From: AC-52 sp044870295
GTDB lineage: Bacteria; Actinomycetota; UBA4738
Assembly (NCBI GenBank): GCA_044870295.1
Contig: JBIOYQ010000044.1
Span: 1-5,064, forward strand
Direction: 5' to 3'
Length of the DNA stretch: 5,064 nucleotides
Each line of letters opens with the position of its first letter. Position 1 is the first letter of the stretch. Both the position numbers and the translations under genes were made by a program. Below are positions 4,982 to 5,064 of the stretch, piece by piece. Below the pieces are notes generated by a model. It ran no database searches. It was not told where the DNA came from and saw only the letters and a list, made by a program, of their open reading frames with translations.

Positions 4982-5012
4982 CGTGATCGGCTAGCCGAGG
5001 GGACCGATCGCG
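4982..5012. terminator. Candidate bidirectional terminator hairpin after hutI
   Basis: CGTGATCGG (4982-4990) pairs with CCGATCGCG (5004-5012), eight Watson-Crick pairs and one T-G wobble, with a 13-base loop. It starts two bases after the hutI stop and covers the stop and last codons of the facing gene, so it could end transcription from both sides. There is no clear T-tract. Confidence 0.35.
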
Positions 5013-5064
5013 CCTTCCACGGCTTCCAGCAGGATCCCGGACTGGATCAACTCGATGGCGCCGT
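4991..5064 (-). CDS. C-terminal end of an unidentified gene, partial
   Basis: On the minus strand, the frame that ends at the TAG (4993-4991) is open to the right edge and encodes 23 residues, ending LLEAVEGAIGPLG. By my count 20 of 23 codons end in G or C. The peptide alternates hydrophobic and acidic residues like an amphipathic helix, while the other minus-strand frames look arginine-rich and non-coding or hit a stop. That is good evidence for a real gene end facing hutI with 10 bases between the stops. The fragment is too short to identify. A link to histidine degradation is possible from position only. Confidence 0.55.
   Translation of the reverse strand, partial: GAIELIQSGILLEAVEGAIGPLG

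Overview
High-GC bacterial DNA (about two thirds G+C, strong G/C preference at third codon positions, GTG as well as ATG starts). The gene content is a lone imidazolonepropionase, a DUF2269-like membrane protein, an SRPBCC protein and a charged protein with a C-terminal ribbon-helix-helix-like segment. Together these suggest a member of the Actinomycetota, possibly uncultivated. The phylum is an inference from composition and gene type only.

Layout, left to right: (1) 1-468, minus, the N-terminal part of a lipoprotein that runs off the left edge; (2) 469-646, a divergent promoter region with three degenerate direct repeats and a strong sigma70-type promoter overlapped by ATGTAA repeats; (3) 647-1177, plus, the probable ribbon-helix-helix regulator; (4) 1174-1608, minus, an SRPBCC/polyketide-cyclase-like protein whose stop shares a CTAG with the stop of gene 3; (5) 1609-1683, a short divergent promoter region with a palindrome over the -10; (6) 1684-2181, plus, a four-helix DUF2269-like membrane protein; (7) 2192-3478, minus, a 12-helix MFS transporter; (8) 3479-3750, a 272-base divergent region full of inverted repeats, with a doubtful 61-codon ORF; (9) 3751-4980, plus, hutI; (10) 4991-5064, minus, the last 23 codons of an unidentified gene.

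Every gene lies on the strand opposite to both neighbours, so no operon is visible and each gene needs its own promoter. Convergent pairs are very tight (4-bp overlap, 10 bp, 10 bp), while divergent pairs are separated by 178, 75 and 272 bp that carry the regulatory signals. The only pathway enzyme is HutI (third step of histidine degradation), and no other hut gene is seen. The lipoprotein, SRPBCC protein, DUF2269 protein and MFS transporter do not form a recognisable system. I found no transposon, phage, CRISPR, tRNA or rRNA gene. The points most worth checking are the operator-like repeats at the regulator promoter, the structured region before hutI, and the small ORF that would be translationally coupled to hutI.
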